Shown here: piece after piece, positions 9,182-17,973 of the stretch | How positions within the stretch are numbered: position 1 is the first letter of the stretch | How the letters are laid out: each line of letters begins with the position of its first letter | From: Variovorax sp. Root318D1 | GTDB taxonomy: Bacteria > Pseudomonadota > Gammaproteobacteria > Burkholderiales > Burkholderiaceae_C | Length of the DNA: 64,000 nucleotides | Direction of reading: 5' to 3' | Assembly: GCF_001424835.1 (NCBI RefSeq) | Contig: NZ_LMCQ01000003.1 | Coordinates: forward strand, 180,076-244,075 | Translations under genes and position numbers: made by a program | The notes under the pieces: generated by a model | The model's database searches: none | What the model saw: the letters and a program-made list of their open reading frames with translations, nothing else | Told to the model about the DNA's origin: nothing

Positions 9182-10717
9182 ATGGACTTTCAGCTCAAGA
9201 CCCTCACCCTTGCCCGCGCCGCGGCCGAAAAATCAGACGTGCTGATCGTGCTCGTCGGCAGCGCACCTCTCACTTCCAAGGACCCGTTGTCAGCGCTGAT
9301 TGCCAGCGCCCGCAAGGCTGGCGACCTGCCCGACAAGGCCGGCAAGCTGCTCGCGCTCTACCATCCCGACGAGGTGGTCGCGTCGCGCGTCGTGCTCGCC
9401 GCCATTGGCGACGGCAAGCCCGCGTCGGTGCGCAGCGGCGTCATTGCCGCGGTCAACGCAGCCAAGGCCAACGCGCCCAAGCGCATGGTCATGGTCTTCG
9501 CGCAACAGGCCGATGGCGCGGCCGTCGCAAGCGCCGTGGCCGCCGCCGCCGACGCCAGCTACGTCTACACCACGACCAAGGCAACGGCCTCGAACGGCGA
9601 GAACGGGCGCACCGTCCGCAACCTGACGCTCGGTGTGGCGGACGCCGCGGCGGTCGGCAAGGCCTTCGACGAAGCCCGCGCGACGGTGTCCGGCATCGAG
9701 CTCGCAAAAGAGTGGGGCAACCGCCCCGGCAACTATTGCACGCCCACCTTGCTTGCCGAGGCGGCCCAGGGCCTGGCCAAGCTGTCGCGCATCAAATGCG
9801 AGGTGCTCGGCCCCAAGGAGGTGCAGAAGCTCGGCATGGGCTCGTTCGCTGCCGTGGCACAAGGCTCCGCCGAACCGCTGCGTTTCATCGTGTTGCGCTA
9901 CCAGGGCGGCCCCAAGGACCAGGCGCCCGTGGTGCTGGTCGGCAAGGGCATCACCTTCGACACCGGCGGCGTCTCGCTCAAGCCGGCTGCCGAAATGGAC
10001 GAGATGAAGTTCGATATGTGCGGCGCGGCCAGCGTGCTGGGCACCTTCCGCGCGCTGGGCGAAATCCAGCCGGCCATCAACGTGGTGGGCCTCGTGCCTA
10101 CGTGCGAGAACATGAACGACGGCCGAGCAATCAAGCCTGGCGACGTGGTCACCAGCATGAGCGGCCAGACCATCGAGGTGCTCAATACCGACGCCGAGGG
10201 GCGGCTCATCCTGTGCGACGCACTCACGTACGCCAAGCGCTTCGAGCCGGCCGCCGTGATCGACATAGCCACCCTCACCGGTGCGTGCGCGGTGGCACTT
10301 GGCGGCGTGCGCAGCGGCCTCTTCACCGCCGACGAAACCTTGGCTGCGGCACTCCAGGCGGCCGGCGAGGAGTCGCAAGACCGCTGCTGGCGCCTGCCGC
10401 TTGACGACGAATATGCCGATGGCCTGAAGAGCAACTTTGCCGATGTCGCCAACGTGGCGGGCCGCGCGGGCGGGGCCATCACGGCGGCCAAGTTCCTGCA
10501 GCGCTTTGTCGGCGATTTCGCCTGGGCGCACCTGGACATCGCGGGCACGGCCTGGAAGAGCGGGGCGGCCAAGGGCTCGACCGGCCGGCCAGTGGGCCTG
10601 CTGGTTTCCTATCTGATGGAACGCTCACGCGGCGAGGCAGCCAAGGCGGCGGCCCCGTCGAAGGCCTCGCGCAAGAGCACCGGTTCGGCCACCCGAAAGG
10701 CCCGGTCCGCGCAGTGA
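9182..10717 (+). CDS. pepA: Leucyl aminopeptidase PepA (M17 family)
   Basis: Two-zinc M17 leucine aminopeptidase of 511 residues that releases N-terminal amino acids from peptides in the cytoplasm. The metal and catalytic motifs are clear: VGKGITFDTGGVSLKP (catalytic Lys, metal Asp) and NTDAEGRLIL (metal Asp/Glu, catalytic Arg). In E. coli PepA also binds DNA as XerA; nothing here tests that. The C-terminal 30 residues are a Lys/Ala/Ser-rich tail beyond the usual fold. The stop overlaps the holC start (GTGA), so the two are translationally coupled. Confidence 0.96.
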   Translation: MDFQLKTLTLARAAAEKSDVLIVLVGSAPLTSKDPLSALIASARKAGDLPDKAGKLLALYHPDEVVASRVVLAAIGDGKPASVRSGVIAAVNAAKANAPKRMVMVFAQQADGAAVASAVAAAADASYVYTTTKATASNGENGRTVRNLTLGVADAAAVGKAFDEARATVSGIELAKEWGNRPGNYCTPTLLAEAAQGLAKLSRIKCEVLGPKEVQKLGMGSFAAVAQGSAEPLRFIVLRYQGGPKDQAPVVLVGKGITFDTGGVSLKPAAEMDEMKFDMCGAASVLGTFRALGEIQPAINVVGLVPTCENMNDGRAIKPGDVVTSMSGQTIEVLNTDAEGRLILCDALTYAKRFEPAAVIDIATLTGACAVALGGVRSGLFTADETLAAALQAAGEESQDRCWRLPLDDEYADGLKSNFADVANVAGRAGGAITAAKFLQRFVGDFAWAHLDIAGTAWKSGAAKGSTGRPVGLLVSYLMERSRGEAAKAAAPSKASRKSTGSATRKARSAQ

Positions 10718-11157
10718 CCGAAATCGGCTTTCATTTCAATACGCCGGACAAGGTGAACTACGCCTGCCGGCTGGTTCGCAAGGCCGTGAACGCGCGCGGG
10801 CTGCGGGTGGTGGTGGTCGGCGAGGCGCAGACGCTCGAGGCGGTGGATGCCGCGCTCTGGCAGCTCTTGCCCTCCGACTTCATCGCCCATTGCCGGGCCG
10901 ATGCGCAGCCTCATGTGGTGGCCCGTTCGCCGGTCATTCTTTCGGCCGAGGGCGCGGAGGCCGCGTCGCTGCCGCACCGCGAGATGCTCGTGAACCTGGG
11001 CGCCGAGGTCCCGGCGGGTTTCGAGCGTTTCGAGCGCCTGATCGACATCGTGAGCGACGAGGCCGCAGAGCGGCAGATCGGCCGATCGCGTTGGCGCCAC
11101 TATGCCGACCGTGGCTACACGATCCAGCCGCACGACTTTGCAAGGAGCGCTTCCTGA
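10714..11157 (+). CDS. holC: DNA polymerase III chi subunit HolC
   Basis: 147-residue chi subunit of the clamp-loader complex. In the holoenzyme chi links psi and the loader to single-strand DNA-binding protein. The N-terminal MTEIGFHFNTPDKVNYACRL and internal LWQLLPSDFIAH match the family. The GTG start at 10714 overlaps the pepA stop, and the TGA stop shares one base with the ATG of the next gene. pepA-holC linkage is common across proteobacteria. Confidence 0.93.
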   Translation: MTEIGFHFNTPDKVNYACRLVRKAVNARGLRVVVVGEAQTLEAVDAALWQLLPSDFIAHCRADAQPHVVARSPVILSAEGAEAASLPHREMLVNLGAEVPAGFERFERLIDIVSDEAAERQIGRSRWRHYADRGYTIQPHDFARSAS

Positions 11158-11561
11158 TGGCCAGCACGCTGCGTACACCGCCCCGGTTCGTCCCCACCCT
11201 GACTACGGTGCTCGACCTGCCGGGCGAGCCTGCGGGCACCGAGCCGGCAAGCCCTGTGGCCGCGCCAGCCGCGCCCATCGACCCCGCCGAAGCCGTTGCG
11301 CTGCCTCCGGCCGAGCAGCGTTCGGACGCCGAAATCGTCCGCCTCGAAGAGCAGCTACTGCACCGGGTATTGCAGCGCGTCGACCTCTCTTTGGAGGAGC
11401 GTTTGAGCGACGCGGTGTCGGCCGCCGTGCAGCAGCAACTCGATGCCATGGTGCCTCGGCTGCGCGAAGAAATAGAGGCTGTTTTGCGTGCCTTGGTGAT
11501 CGAGGCAATGGCCGCCGAGCTCTCTGAAAACACAGGGTCTGTGCCAACTTCCGGAGCGTAA
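11157..11561 (+). CDS. Small acidic protein downstream of holC, possibly DUF2486 family
   Basis: 134-residue protein of unknown function. The first 60 residues are Pro/Ala-rich and low in complexity. The rest (about 60-120) is a charged amphipathic helix with EEQLLHRVLQRVDLS and repeated Leu heptads, suggesting oligomerisation. The position after holC and the composition resemble DUF2486 proteins of Burkholderiales; this is recognition by context, not certain. The ATG at 11157 overlaps the holC stop by one base, so it is translated as part of the pepA-holC unit. Confidence 0.7.
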   Translation: MASTLRTPPRFVPTLTTVLDLPGEPAGTEPASPVAAPAAPIDPAEAVALPPAEQRSDAEIVRLEEQLLHRVLQRVDLSLEERLSDAVSAAVQQQLDAMVPRLREEIEAVLRALVIEAMAAELSENTGSVPTSGA

Positions 11562-11696
11562 AGCTTCAGCTAAACTGCGCGCCAGGTCGGTGGGGCGGGA
11601 GGGTGCCGCTGGTCTGCGGCGCGAAACTTGCGAGGTCTGCGCGCCCGGATCACACGACCGGTTTTTAGTTTATTTATCAATGTTCTGGAGGTTCTC

Positions 11697-12902
11697 ATGC
11701 AATTGAAATGGACTGCGGTCGCACTGGCTGCTCTCACGCTCGTGGCTTGCGGCAAGAAAGAAGAAGCTGCTGCACCGGCCGCCCCGGCGCCCACGGCAGC
11801 GGCCCCCGCACCTGCAGCGCCTCCGGCAAGCACGCTGGTCGTCAAGATCGGCCACGTGGGCCCCACCAGCGGCGCCATTGCCCACCTTGGCAAGGACAAC
11901 GAATTCGGCGCCAAGATGGCCATCGAAGACCTGAATGCCAAGGGCCTCAAGATCGGCGACAAGGTTGCCAAGTTCGAACTGCTCGCAGAAGACGACGCAG
12001 GTGATCCGAAGCAAGGCACCGCAGTGGCCCAGAAGCTGGTCGACAGCAAGGTCAACGGCATCGTCGGCCACCTGAACTCGGGCACCACGATTCCTGCCTC
12101 CAAGCTTTACAGCGACGCCGGCATTCCGCAGATCTCGCCTTCGGCAACCAATCCCAAGTACACGCGCCAGGGCTTCAAGACCGCGTTCCGCGTGGTGGCT
12201 GACGACACGCAACTCGGCGGCACGCTGGGCAAGTACGCCGTCGAAACGCTCAAGGGCAAGAACATTGCCGTGATCGACGACCGCACGGCCTACGGCCAGG
12301 GCGTTGCCGAAGAATTCGAGAAGGCGGCCAAGGCTGCCGGCGGAACCATCGTCGGCCACGAGTTCACGACCGACAAGTCGACCGACTTCAACGCCATCCT
12401 GACCAAGCTCAAGGCCGCCAAGCCCGACGTGCTGTTCTTCGGCGGCATGGACGCCGTGGGCGGCCCGATGCTCAAGCAGGTCAAGCAACTCGGCCTGAAC
12501 GTCAAGTTCATGGGCGGCGACGGCCTGTGCACCGGCGAACTGCCGAAGCTGGCTGGCGATGCCATCGGCGAAGAGATGGTGGTTTGCGCCGAAGCCGGTG
12601 GTGTCGATGGCGACTTCAAGCAGCCGCTGGAAGACTTCAAGGCCAAGTTCAAGGCCAAGAACGGCGTGGAAGTCCAGATCTACGCACCGTACGTCTACGA
12701 CGCCGTCAACGTTCTGGCTGAAGCCATGGTCAAGGCCGGTTCTTCCGACCCTGAAAAGTACCTGCCGGAAGTCGGCAAGGTGCAATACAAGGGCGTGACC
12801 GGCCCGATCGCTTTCGACGAAAAGGGCGACATCAAGAACGGCGCGCTGACGCTCTTCACCTACAAGGGTGGCGTGCGTACGCAAATCGCCGTGGTGCGCT
12901 GA
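11697..12902 (+). CDS. Branched-chain amino acid ABC transporter substrate-binding lipoprotein (LivK-like)
   Basis: 401-residue periplasmic-binding protein type I. The signal peptide ends in a lipobox (LTLVAC, Cys at about residue 17), followed by an Ala/Pro-rich linker to residue 48. The binding fold begins VVKIGHVGPTSGAIAHLGKDN and includes GIVGHLNSGTTIPAS, the usual ligand-side loops of LivJ/LivK and related receptors. The substrate could be a branched-chain amino acid or another small acid or amide. No permease or ATPase gene is adjacent, so it is either an orphan receptor or uses a distant transporter. The ATG at 11697 follows a TGGAGG and is preceded by an AT-rich stretch that may hold the promoter. 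Confidence 0.9.
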   Translation: MQLKWTAVALAALTLVACGKKEEAAAPAAPAPTAAAPAPAAPPASTLVVKIGHVGPTSGAIAHLGKDNEFGAKMAIEDLNAKGLKIGDKVAKFELLAEDDAGDPKQGTAVAQKLVDSKVNGIVGHLNSGTTIPASKLYSDAGIPQISPSATNPKYTRQGFKTAFRVVADDTQLGGTLGKYAVETLKGKNIAVIDDRTAYGQGVAEEFEKAAKAAGGTIVGHEFTTDKSTDFNAILTKLKAAKPDVLFFGGMDAVGGPMLKQVKQLGLNVKFMGGDGLCTGELPKLAGDAIGEEMVVCAEAGGVDGDFKQPLEDFKAKFKAKNGVEVQIYAPYVYDAVNVLAEAMVKAGSSDPEKYLPEVGKVQYKGVTGPIAFDEKGDIKNGALTLFTYKGGVRTQIAVVR

Positions 12903-12940
12903 TCGGTTTCGCGACACGACTCTGCGCCTAGGCGCAAAAA

Positions 12941-12966
12941 GAAAAAGGGCCTTCGGGCCCTTTTTC
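12941..12966 (+). terminator. Intrinsic terminator after the LivK-like gene
   Basis: An 11-bp perfect stem, GAAAAAGGGCC and GGCCCTTTTTC, closes a TTCG tetraloop. The T-rich descending arm gives a strong rho-independent terminator for the plus-strand gene. It may work in both directions for the convergent receiver gene. Confidence 0.9.
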
Positions 12967-12987
12967 TTTGGCTGGCGGCAACCGTCG

Positions 12988-13380
12988 TCAGTTCAACCCG
13001 GCAAAGCCCGAGGGCCGGTCGGTGTTGCAATATTCGATGAAAGCGTCGAGATCGCGCGACTTGTCGAAGACCGCGTCGGCGCCCAGGGCCTCGCAGCGCG
13101 CCCGGATGTCGGCCGTCACGTAGTTGCTCAGCACGACAACGCGCTGGCCTGGGCCGCGTGTCTTGCAGCCAGAGAGCACACCCAGGCCGGACCCTTCCTT
13201 CAGGAACAGGTCGACGATGAGCAACTGCCAGTCATGGGGGTGTGAAGCGAGCCAGGCGAGCGCGGCTGACTCGGTTTCGGCGAAGCCGACGACGTGGCCA
13301 TTGACCAGATCTTCGAGAGCCGGGACCAGGTTGTCCCTGATGGTCTTGTTGTCCTCGACGAGGAACGTGATGAGGGCCAT
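12988..13380 (-). CDS. Single-domain response regulator (receiver only)
   Basis: 130-residue CheY-like receiver with no output domain. The acidic pocket is E9/D10, the phospho-acceptor is D57 in LLIVDLF, and the conserved Lys is in VFDKSRD near the end. It could relay phosphate to another protein or act by protein binding. No kinase is adjacent; the gene just upstream on the same strand is a coiled-coil protein 107 bp away. A convergent terminator separates it from the LivK-like gene. Confidence 0.85.
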   Translation of the reverse strand: MALITFLVEDNKTIRDNLVPALEDLVNGHVVGFAETESAALAWLASHPHDWQLLIVDLFLKEGSGLGVLSGCKTRGPGQRVVVLSNYVTADIRARCEALGADAVFDKSRDLDAFIEYCNTDRPSGFAGLN

Positions 13381-13487
13381 GCCGTGGTTTCGCTTTGAGA
13401 ACCAATAGCGTAGCGTGCCGGATGCGTGCGCAGCGTAGGAGAAGGGATACGGAGCGTTCCGTTCGACTGGAAAGACCGTGGAGACGA

Positions 13488-13844
13488 TCAGTCCGAAGCG
13501 TTGGAACGGATCCTTGCCTTGAGCTCTTCGGCCTGCGCCTGGCTTTCGTCGCGCTGGGCCGTGATCTCAAGGCGCTTCTCGATTTCCTCGCTCAAGGCGG
13601 CGTTCACCTCAGCCAGCGTCTCGGCCGACTTGGCCAGCTTTTCCTCGAGTTGGCTTGTGTGCTCGATGGCCTGGGCCACGTCGCCCACCTGGATTTCCTC
13701 GGGCAGCTCCTGTTCGAGGACCGTGCTCACGACCGCCAGGTTGTCCGACGCCCGCTGCACATCGGCGGCAACCGCTTCGGTCTTCTCCAATGTCTGTTCG
13801 AGCGACGTATCGCCAGTCGGGGTAGGTTGTGGTTGTCCGGCCAT
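13488..13844 (-). CDS. Predicted coiled-coil protein of unknown function
   Basis: 118-residue soluble protein with no recognised domain. Residues about 15-115 are almost entirely helix-forming and acidic, with Leu/Ile/Ala heptads (SQLEEKLAKSAETLAEVNAALSEEIEKRLE), so a coiled coil is likely. There is no signal peptide or membrane segment. The ATG at 13842-13844 is preceded by AGGAG. It lies upstream of the lone receiver gene on the same strand and might be its partner; this is inference only. Confidence 0.65.
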   Translation of the reverse strand: MAGQPQPTPTGDTSLEQTLEKTEAVAADVQRASDNLAVVSTVLEQELPEEIQVGDVAQAIEHTSQLEEKLAKSAETLAEVNAALSEEIEKRLEITAQRDESQAQAEELKARIRSNASD

Positions 13845-13942
13845 CCGGGCTCCTTTTGCAGGCGTGAAAGTAAGACTTTGGATCGTACCGCCAGTTGAGG
13901 TTGGCGGGCAGCCAGGAGCGCGTTGCAAGGGCGCAACGCGCA

Positions 13943-13978
13943 ATAAAAAAGCCCAGGATGCTGGAGGCAACCTGGGCT
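13943..13978 (-). terminator. Intrinsic terminator of tRNA-Ser
   Basis: Read on the minus strand, the arms AGCCCAGG and CCTGGGCT (13971-13978 and 13950-13957) form an 8-bp stem followed by TTTTTTATT. It lies about 50 bp downstream of the tRNA-Ser 3' end and would release that transcript. Confidence 0.85.
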
Positions 13979-14027
13979 TCTTGTTCTGACTCTCATGCTC
14001 GCGAACGGTTGCGAACAATCAATTCTC

Positions 14028-14118
14028 TGGCGGAGCAGGCGGGATTCGAACCCGCGGAGGGCTATTAACCCTCACACGCTTTCCAGGCGTGCGACTTAAA
14101 CCGCTCATCCACCGCTCC
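14028..14118 (-). tRNA. tRNA-Ser (anticodon GGA)
   Basis: 91-nt class II tRNA on the minus strand. The acceptor stem GGAGCGG pairs with CTGCTCC plus discriminator G, and the CCA is encoded. The anticodon loop is CTGGAAA in a CACGC/GCGTG stem, giving anticodon GGA for UCC and UCU codons. A long variable arm (GAGGGTTAATAGCCCTC) and the T-loop GGTTCGAATCC complete the serine tRNA pattern. Confidence 0.96.
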
Positions 14119-14142
14119 TGAGCCTTCGATTGTAGCAGTCGC

Positions 14143-15072
14143 TCAGGCCGGATTCGATGGCTTGCCGGCCTGGACCATGCGCATGGCCGAGGCGATGAGC
14201 GCGGCCGTTTCAGACATGTTGCTGGGGACGATCAGGGTGGTTTTGGAATCGGCCGCGACCTTGCCATAGGCGTCGACCGCGCGTTCGGCCACCTTGAGCT
14301 GCACGGCCTGTTCGCCGCCGGGCTGGCGGATGGCTGCCGCCACACGCTCGATGGCGTCGGCCGTGGCGGTGGCTACGGCGGTGATGGCGGCCGCCTCGCC
14401 CTGGGCGTTGTTGATCTGGGCCTGCTTCTCACCCTCGGAGCGAGCGATGAAGGCTTCGCGCTCGCCGGTGGCGATGTTGATCTGCTCCTGGCGACGGCCT
14501 TCGGAGGCCGCGATGAGCGCGCGCTTGCCGCGCTCGGCGGTGATCTGCGCCTGCATGGCCAGCAGGATTTCCTTGGGCGGGGTCAGGTCCTTGATTTCGT
14601 AGCGCAGCACCTTCACGCCCCAGTTGAGAGCCGCCTCGTCGATGGCCGCAACCACCTGGGCGTTGATGACGTCGCGCTCCTCGAAGGTCTTGTCGAGCTC
14701 GAGCTTGCCGATCACGCTGCGCAGCGACGTTTGAGCCAGCTGCGTCACGGCCACGATGTAGTTCGACGAGCCGTAGCTCGCGCGCATCGGATCGGTCACC
14801 TGGAAGTACAGGATGCCGTCGACCTGCAGCTGGGTGTTGTCGCGCGTGATGCAGATCTGGCTCGGCACGTCGAGCGGAATTTCCTTCAGGCTGTGCTTGT
14901 AGGCGACCTTGTCGATGAAGGGGATCAGGAAGTTGGGCCCCGGCGTCATGGTGCTGTGGTATTTGCCCAGGCGCTCGCGCACCCAGGCGTTCTGCTGCGG
15001 CACGAACTTGACCGACTGGCTGATGACGATGATCGCGATCACCAGAATGATGATGGGAACTGAAAATTCCAT
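14143..15072 (-). CDS. SPFH/band 7 (stomatin/paraslipin, QmcA-like) membrane protein
   Basis: 309-residue stomatin-type protein. An N-terminal membrane anchor (VPIIILVIAIIVISQSV, residues 5-21) is followed by the SPFH domain starting FVPQQNAWVRERLGKYH. An Ala/Glu/Gln-rich coiled coil follows (ERGKRALIAASEGRRQEQ) that supports ring oligomers. Such proteins organise membrane microdomains and often bind FtsH-type protease complexes. The ATG at 15072 is used; the frame is open further upstream only because it reads through the neighbour. It is paired with an NfeD gene 25 bp upstream on the same strand, the standard stomatin-NfeD operon. Confidence 0.93.
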   Translation of the reverse strand: MEFSVPIIILVIAIIVISQSVKFVPQQNAWVRERLGKYHSTMTPGPNFLIPFIDKVAYKHSLKEIPLDVPSQICITRDNTQLQVDGILYFQVTDPMRASYGSSNYIVAVTQLAQTSLRSVIGKLELDKTFEERDVINAQVVAAIDEAALNWGVKVLRYEIKDLTPPKEILLAMQAQITAERGKRALIAASEGRRQEQINIATGEREAFIARSEGEKQAQINNAQGEAAAITAVATATADAIERVAAAIRQPGGEQAVQLKVAERAVDAYGKVAADSKTTLIVPSNMSETAALIASAMRMVQAGKPSNPA

Positions 15073-15097
15073 GATGTTTTTTCCTTTTGAGTTCTGA

Positions 15098-15523
15098 TTA
15101 GGTTTTCTCGACCACGAGGCGGCTGCCAATGACCTCGACCACGCGGTGCTCGCCGGTGACCGGGGAGTGGCCGGGGCGTGGCACGACTGTCCACTGGGCG
15201 CCCCGATAGCGCACCGTGGCCGTACCGTCGGGATTCCACGCTTCGATATGAATGAGTTCGCCGATGTCCAGGTTGATGTCGCGATTCGACCCGGTGGGTG
15301 GCGCAGCCGGCCGCCGGCCATGCACCACGTACCAGGCAAGCACCGCACCCACGCCGACCACGGCCGCCACGACCAATTGCGCGACGGTGCCCGCGCCGAG
15401 GTGCGCCGCCACCGCTGCCGCTGCGAAGCCCGTGGCCAGCAGCAACAGGTAAACCGTCCCCGAGAGCAACTCGAGCACGATGGCAGCCCCCGCTATCAGC
15501 CACCAGATGGTGGAATTCGCCAT
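15098..15523 (-). CDS. NfeD family membrane protein
   Basis: 141-residue short NfeD protein. Two or three hydrophobic segments lie in residues 1-70, and the C-terminal OB-fold domain runs from about 85 (GELIHIEAWNPDGTATVRYRGAQWTV). Short NfeD (YbbK/YuaF type) is the partner of SPFH proteins such as the downstream gene, and together they act in membrane quality control. The ATG at 15523 has AGAGGAG upstream. An alternative start 10 codons earlier (15553) lacks such a site. Confidence 0.9.
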   Translation of the reverse strand: MANSTIWWLIAGAAIVLELLSGTVYLLLLATGFAAAAVAAHLGAGTVAQLVVAAVVGVGAVLAWYVVHGRRPAAPPTGSNRDINLDIGELIHIEAWNPDGTATVRYRGAQWTVVPRPGHSPVTGEHRVVEVIGSRLVVEKT

Positions 15524-15631
15524 GTCTTCTCCTCTTTGATGGACGCCCGACATTCTGAGTCAAAAGGTCACGGAATCCTTCATCCGAATTCCGTACACTT
15601 CGCGCCTCATTGCCTGTCCGGGACCCCGCTC

Positions 15632-17935
15632 ATGAAATTTCGCTTCCCCATCGTCATCATCGACGAGGATTTCCGCTCCGAAAACACCTCGGGCCTTGGT
15701 ATTCGCGCGCTTGCGCAGGCCTTCGAAAGCGAGGGCTTCGAGGTGCTGGGCGTCACGAGCTATGGGGACTTGAGCCAGTTTGCGCAGCAACAAAGCCGTG
15801 CCAGCGCCTTCATCCTGTCGATCGACGACGAGGAATTTACCGTGGGCCCCGACCTGGATCCCGCGGTGCTCAGTTTGCGCAGCTTCATCGGCGAGGTGCG
15901 CCGCAAGAACGCCGACGTGCCGATCTACATCTACGGCGAAACCAAGACCTCGCGCCATATCCCGAACGACATCCTGCGCGAGCTGCACGGCTTCATCCAC
16001 ATGTTCGAGGACACGCCCGAGTTCGTGGCGCGCCACATCATCCGCGAGGCCAAGAGCTACCTGGAGGGTGTGCAGCCGCCTTTCTTCAAGGCGCTGATCG
16101 ACTACGCAGAAGACGGCTCGTACTCGTGGCACTGCCCGGGCCACTCGGGCGGCGTGGCGTTCCTGAAGAGCCCGGTGGGCCAGATGTTCCACCAGTTCTT
16201 TGGCGAGAACATGCTGCGTGCCGACGTCTGCAATGCGGTGGAAGAGCTCGGTCAGCTGCTGGACCACACCGGCCCGGTGGCGGCCAGCGAGCGCAACGCG
16301 GCGCGCATCTTCAACGCGGACCATTGCTTCTTCGTGACCAACGGCACCAGCACCAGCAACAAGATGGTGTGGCACCACACCGTGGCGCCGGACGACGTGG
16401 TGGTGGTCGACCGCAACTGCCACAAGTCGATCCTGCACGCGATCATCATGACCGGCGCGATTCCGGTGTTCATGAAGCCCACGCGCAACCACTTCGGCAT
16501 CATCGGCCCGATTCCGAAGAGCGAGTTCGAGCAGAGCGCGATCAAGGCCAAGATCAAGGCCAACCCGCTGCTCGCCGACGTGGACCCGAACAAGGTCAAG
16601 CCACGTGTGATGACGCTCACGCAGTCGACCTACGACGGCGTGATCTACAACACCGAGACCATCAAGAACATGCTCGACGGCTATGTCGACACGCTGCACT
16701 TCGATGAAGCGTGGCTGCCGCACGCGGCCTTCCATCCGTTCTACGGCGCCTACCACGCCATGGGCAAGCGCCGCGTTCGGCCGAAGGAGTCGCTGGTGTT
16801 CGCGACCCAGTCGACCCACAAGCTCTTGGCCGGCATCAGCCAGGCCAGCCACGTGCTGGTGCAGGACTCGCAGAACCGTGCGCTCGACCGTGACCTGTTC
16901 AACGAGGCCTACCTGATGCACTCGTCCACGAGCCCGCAGTACGCGATCATCGCGAGCTGCGACGTGGCCGCCGCCATGATGGAGCCACCCGGCGGCACCG
17001 CGCTGGTGGAGGAGAGCATCCTCGAAGCGCTCGACTTCCGCCGCGCCATGCGCAAGGTGGAGGACGAGTTTGGCAAGGACGAGTGGTGGTTCAAGGTCTG
17101 GGGCCCCGAGAAGCTCGTCGACGAAGGCATCGGCCGCGCCGAAGACTGGATCATGACGGGCGAGAAGAACGGCAAGCCGAGCAAGAGCAAGAAGTCGCCG
17201 CGCAACTGGCACGGCTTCGGCGAACTGGCCGACGGCTTCAACATGCTCGACCCGATCAAGTCGACCATCGTGACCCCCGGCCTCGACCTCGAGGGCAACT
17301 TTGCCGAGACGGGCATTCCTGCCAGCGTGGTGACCAAGTTCCTCGCCGAGCACGGCGTGATCGTGGAGAAGACCGGGCTCTACAGCTTCTTCATCATGTT
17401 CACCATCGGTATCACCAAGGGCCGCTGGAACACGCTGCTCACGGCGTTGCAGCAGTTCAAGGACGACTACGCGCGCAACCAGCCGATGTGGCGCATCCTG
17501 CCCGAGTTCTGCCAGCAGCACCCCGGCTACGAGCGCCTGGGCCTGCGCGACCTGTGCCAGCACATCCACCAGCTGTATGCGCGCTACGACGTGGCGCGCC
17601 TCACCACCGAGATGTACCTGAGCGATCTCACGCCGGCCATGAAGCCCAGCGATGCCTTCGCCCACATCGCGCACCGCAAGACCGAGCGCGTGGAAATCGA
17701 CGAGCTAGAAGGGCGCATCACCACCAGCCTGATCACGCCGTACCCGCCGGGCATTCCGCTGCTGATTCCCGGCGAAGTGTTCAACAAGAAGATCGTCGAT
17801 TACCTCAGGTTCTCGCGTGAGTTCAACCTGCAGTGCCCGGGCTTCGAGACCGACATCCACGGGCTTGTGGCGCGCATCGATGAAACCGGCAAGAAGCGCT
17901 ACTACGCCGATTGCGTGGCCGCGCCGAAGAAATAG
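15632..17935 (+). CDS. Orn/Lys/Arg decarboxylase family PLP enzyme
   Basis: 767-residue fold-type I PLP decarboxylase with the three-part layout of bacterial inducible or biosynthetic Lys/Arg/Orn decarboxylases. A receiver-like wing domain covers 1-130, and a PLP core follows with HCPGHSGG at 167-174, D358 in HFDEAW and the Schiff-base K397 in STHKLLAG. A C-terminal domain holds the PYPPGIPLLIPGE signature. It converts a basic amino acid into its polyamine precursor (cadaverine, agmatine or putrescine). Sequence alone does not decide which; Burkholderiales homologues are often annotated as arginine or lysine decarboxylase. It is divergent from nfeD and convergent with the ligase gene. Confidence 0.92.
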   Translation: MKFRFPIVIIDEDFRSENTSGLGIRALAQAFESEGFEVLGVTSYGDLSQFAQQQSRASAFILSIDDEEFTVGPDLDPAVLSLRSFIGEVRRKNADVPIYIYGETKTSRHIPNDILRELHGFIHMFEDTPEFVARHIIREAKSYLEGVQPPFFKALIDYAEDGSYSWHCPGHSGGVAFLKSPVGQMFHQFFGENMLRADVCNAVEELGQLLDHTGPVAASERNAARIFNADHCFFVTNGTSTSNKMVWHHTVAPDDVVVVDRNCHKSILHAIIMTGAIPVFMKPTRNHFGIIGPIPKSEFEQSAIKAKIKANPLLADVDPNKVKPRVMTLTQSTYDGVIYNTETIKNMLDGYVDTLHFDEAWLPHAAFHPFYGAYHAMGKRRVRPKESLVFATQSTHKLLAGISQASHVLVQDSQNRALDRDLFNEAYLMHSSTSPQYAIIASCDVAAAMMEPPGGTALVEESILEALDFRRAMRKVEDEFGKDEWWFKVWGPEKLVDEGIGRAEDWIMTGEKNGKPSKSKKSPRNWHGFGELADGFNMLDPIKSTIVTPGLDLEGNFAETGIPASVVTKFLAEHGVIVEKTGLYSFFIMFTIGITKGRWNTLLTALQQFKDDYARNQPMWRILPEFCQQHPGYERLGLRDLCQHIHQLYARYDVARLTTEMYLSDLTPAMKPSDAFAHIAHRKTERVEIDELEGRITTSLITPYPPGIPLLIPGEVFNKKIVDYLRFSREFNLQCPGFETDIHGLVARIDETGKKRYYADCVAAPKK

Positions 17936-17949
17936 GCACAAAGCAGGGC

Positions 17950-17968
17950 AGCGCGCGGCCGGCGCGCT
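17950..17968. other. GC-rich inverted repeat between convergent genes
   Basis: AGCGCGC (17950-17956) pairs with GCGCGCT (17962-17968) around a 5-nt loop. It lies between the stops of the decarboxylase and ligase genes. It could slow RNA polymerase in both directions, but neither side has a T-run, so it is not a canonical intrinsic terminator. Confidence 0.35.
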
Positions 17969-17973
17969 TCGCT

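Noticed and set aside
15560..17674. A 704-codon minus-strand open frame opposite the decarboxylase
   Set aside because: The plus-strand frame has all PLP-enzyme motifs, while the antisense translation has none.
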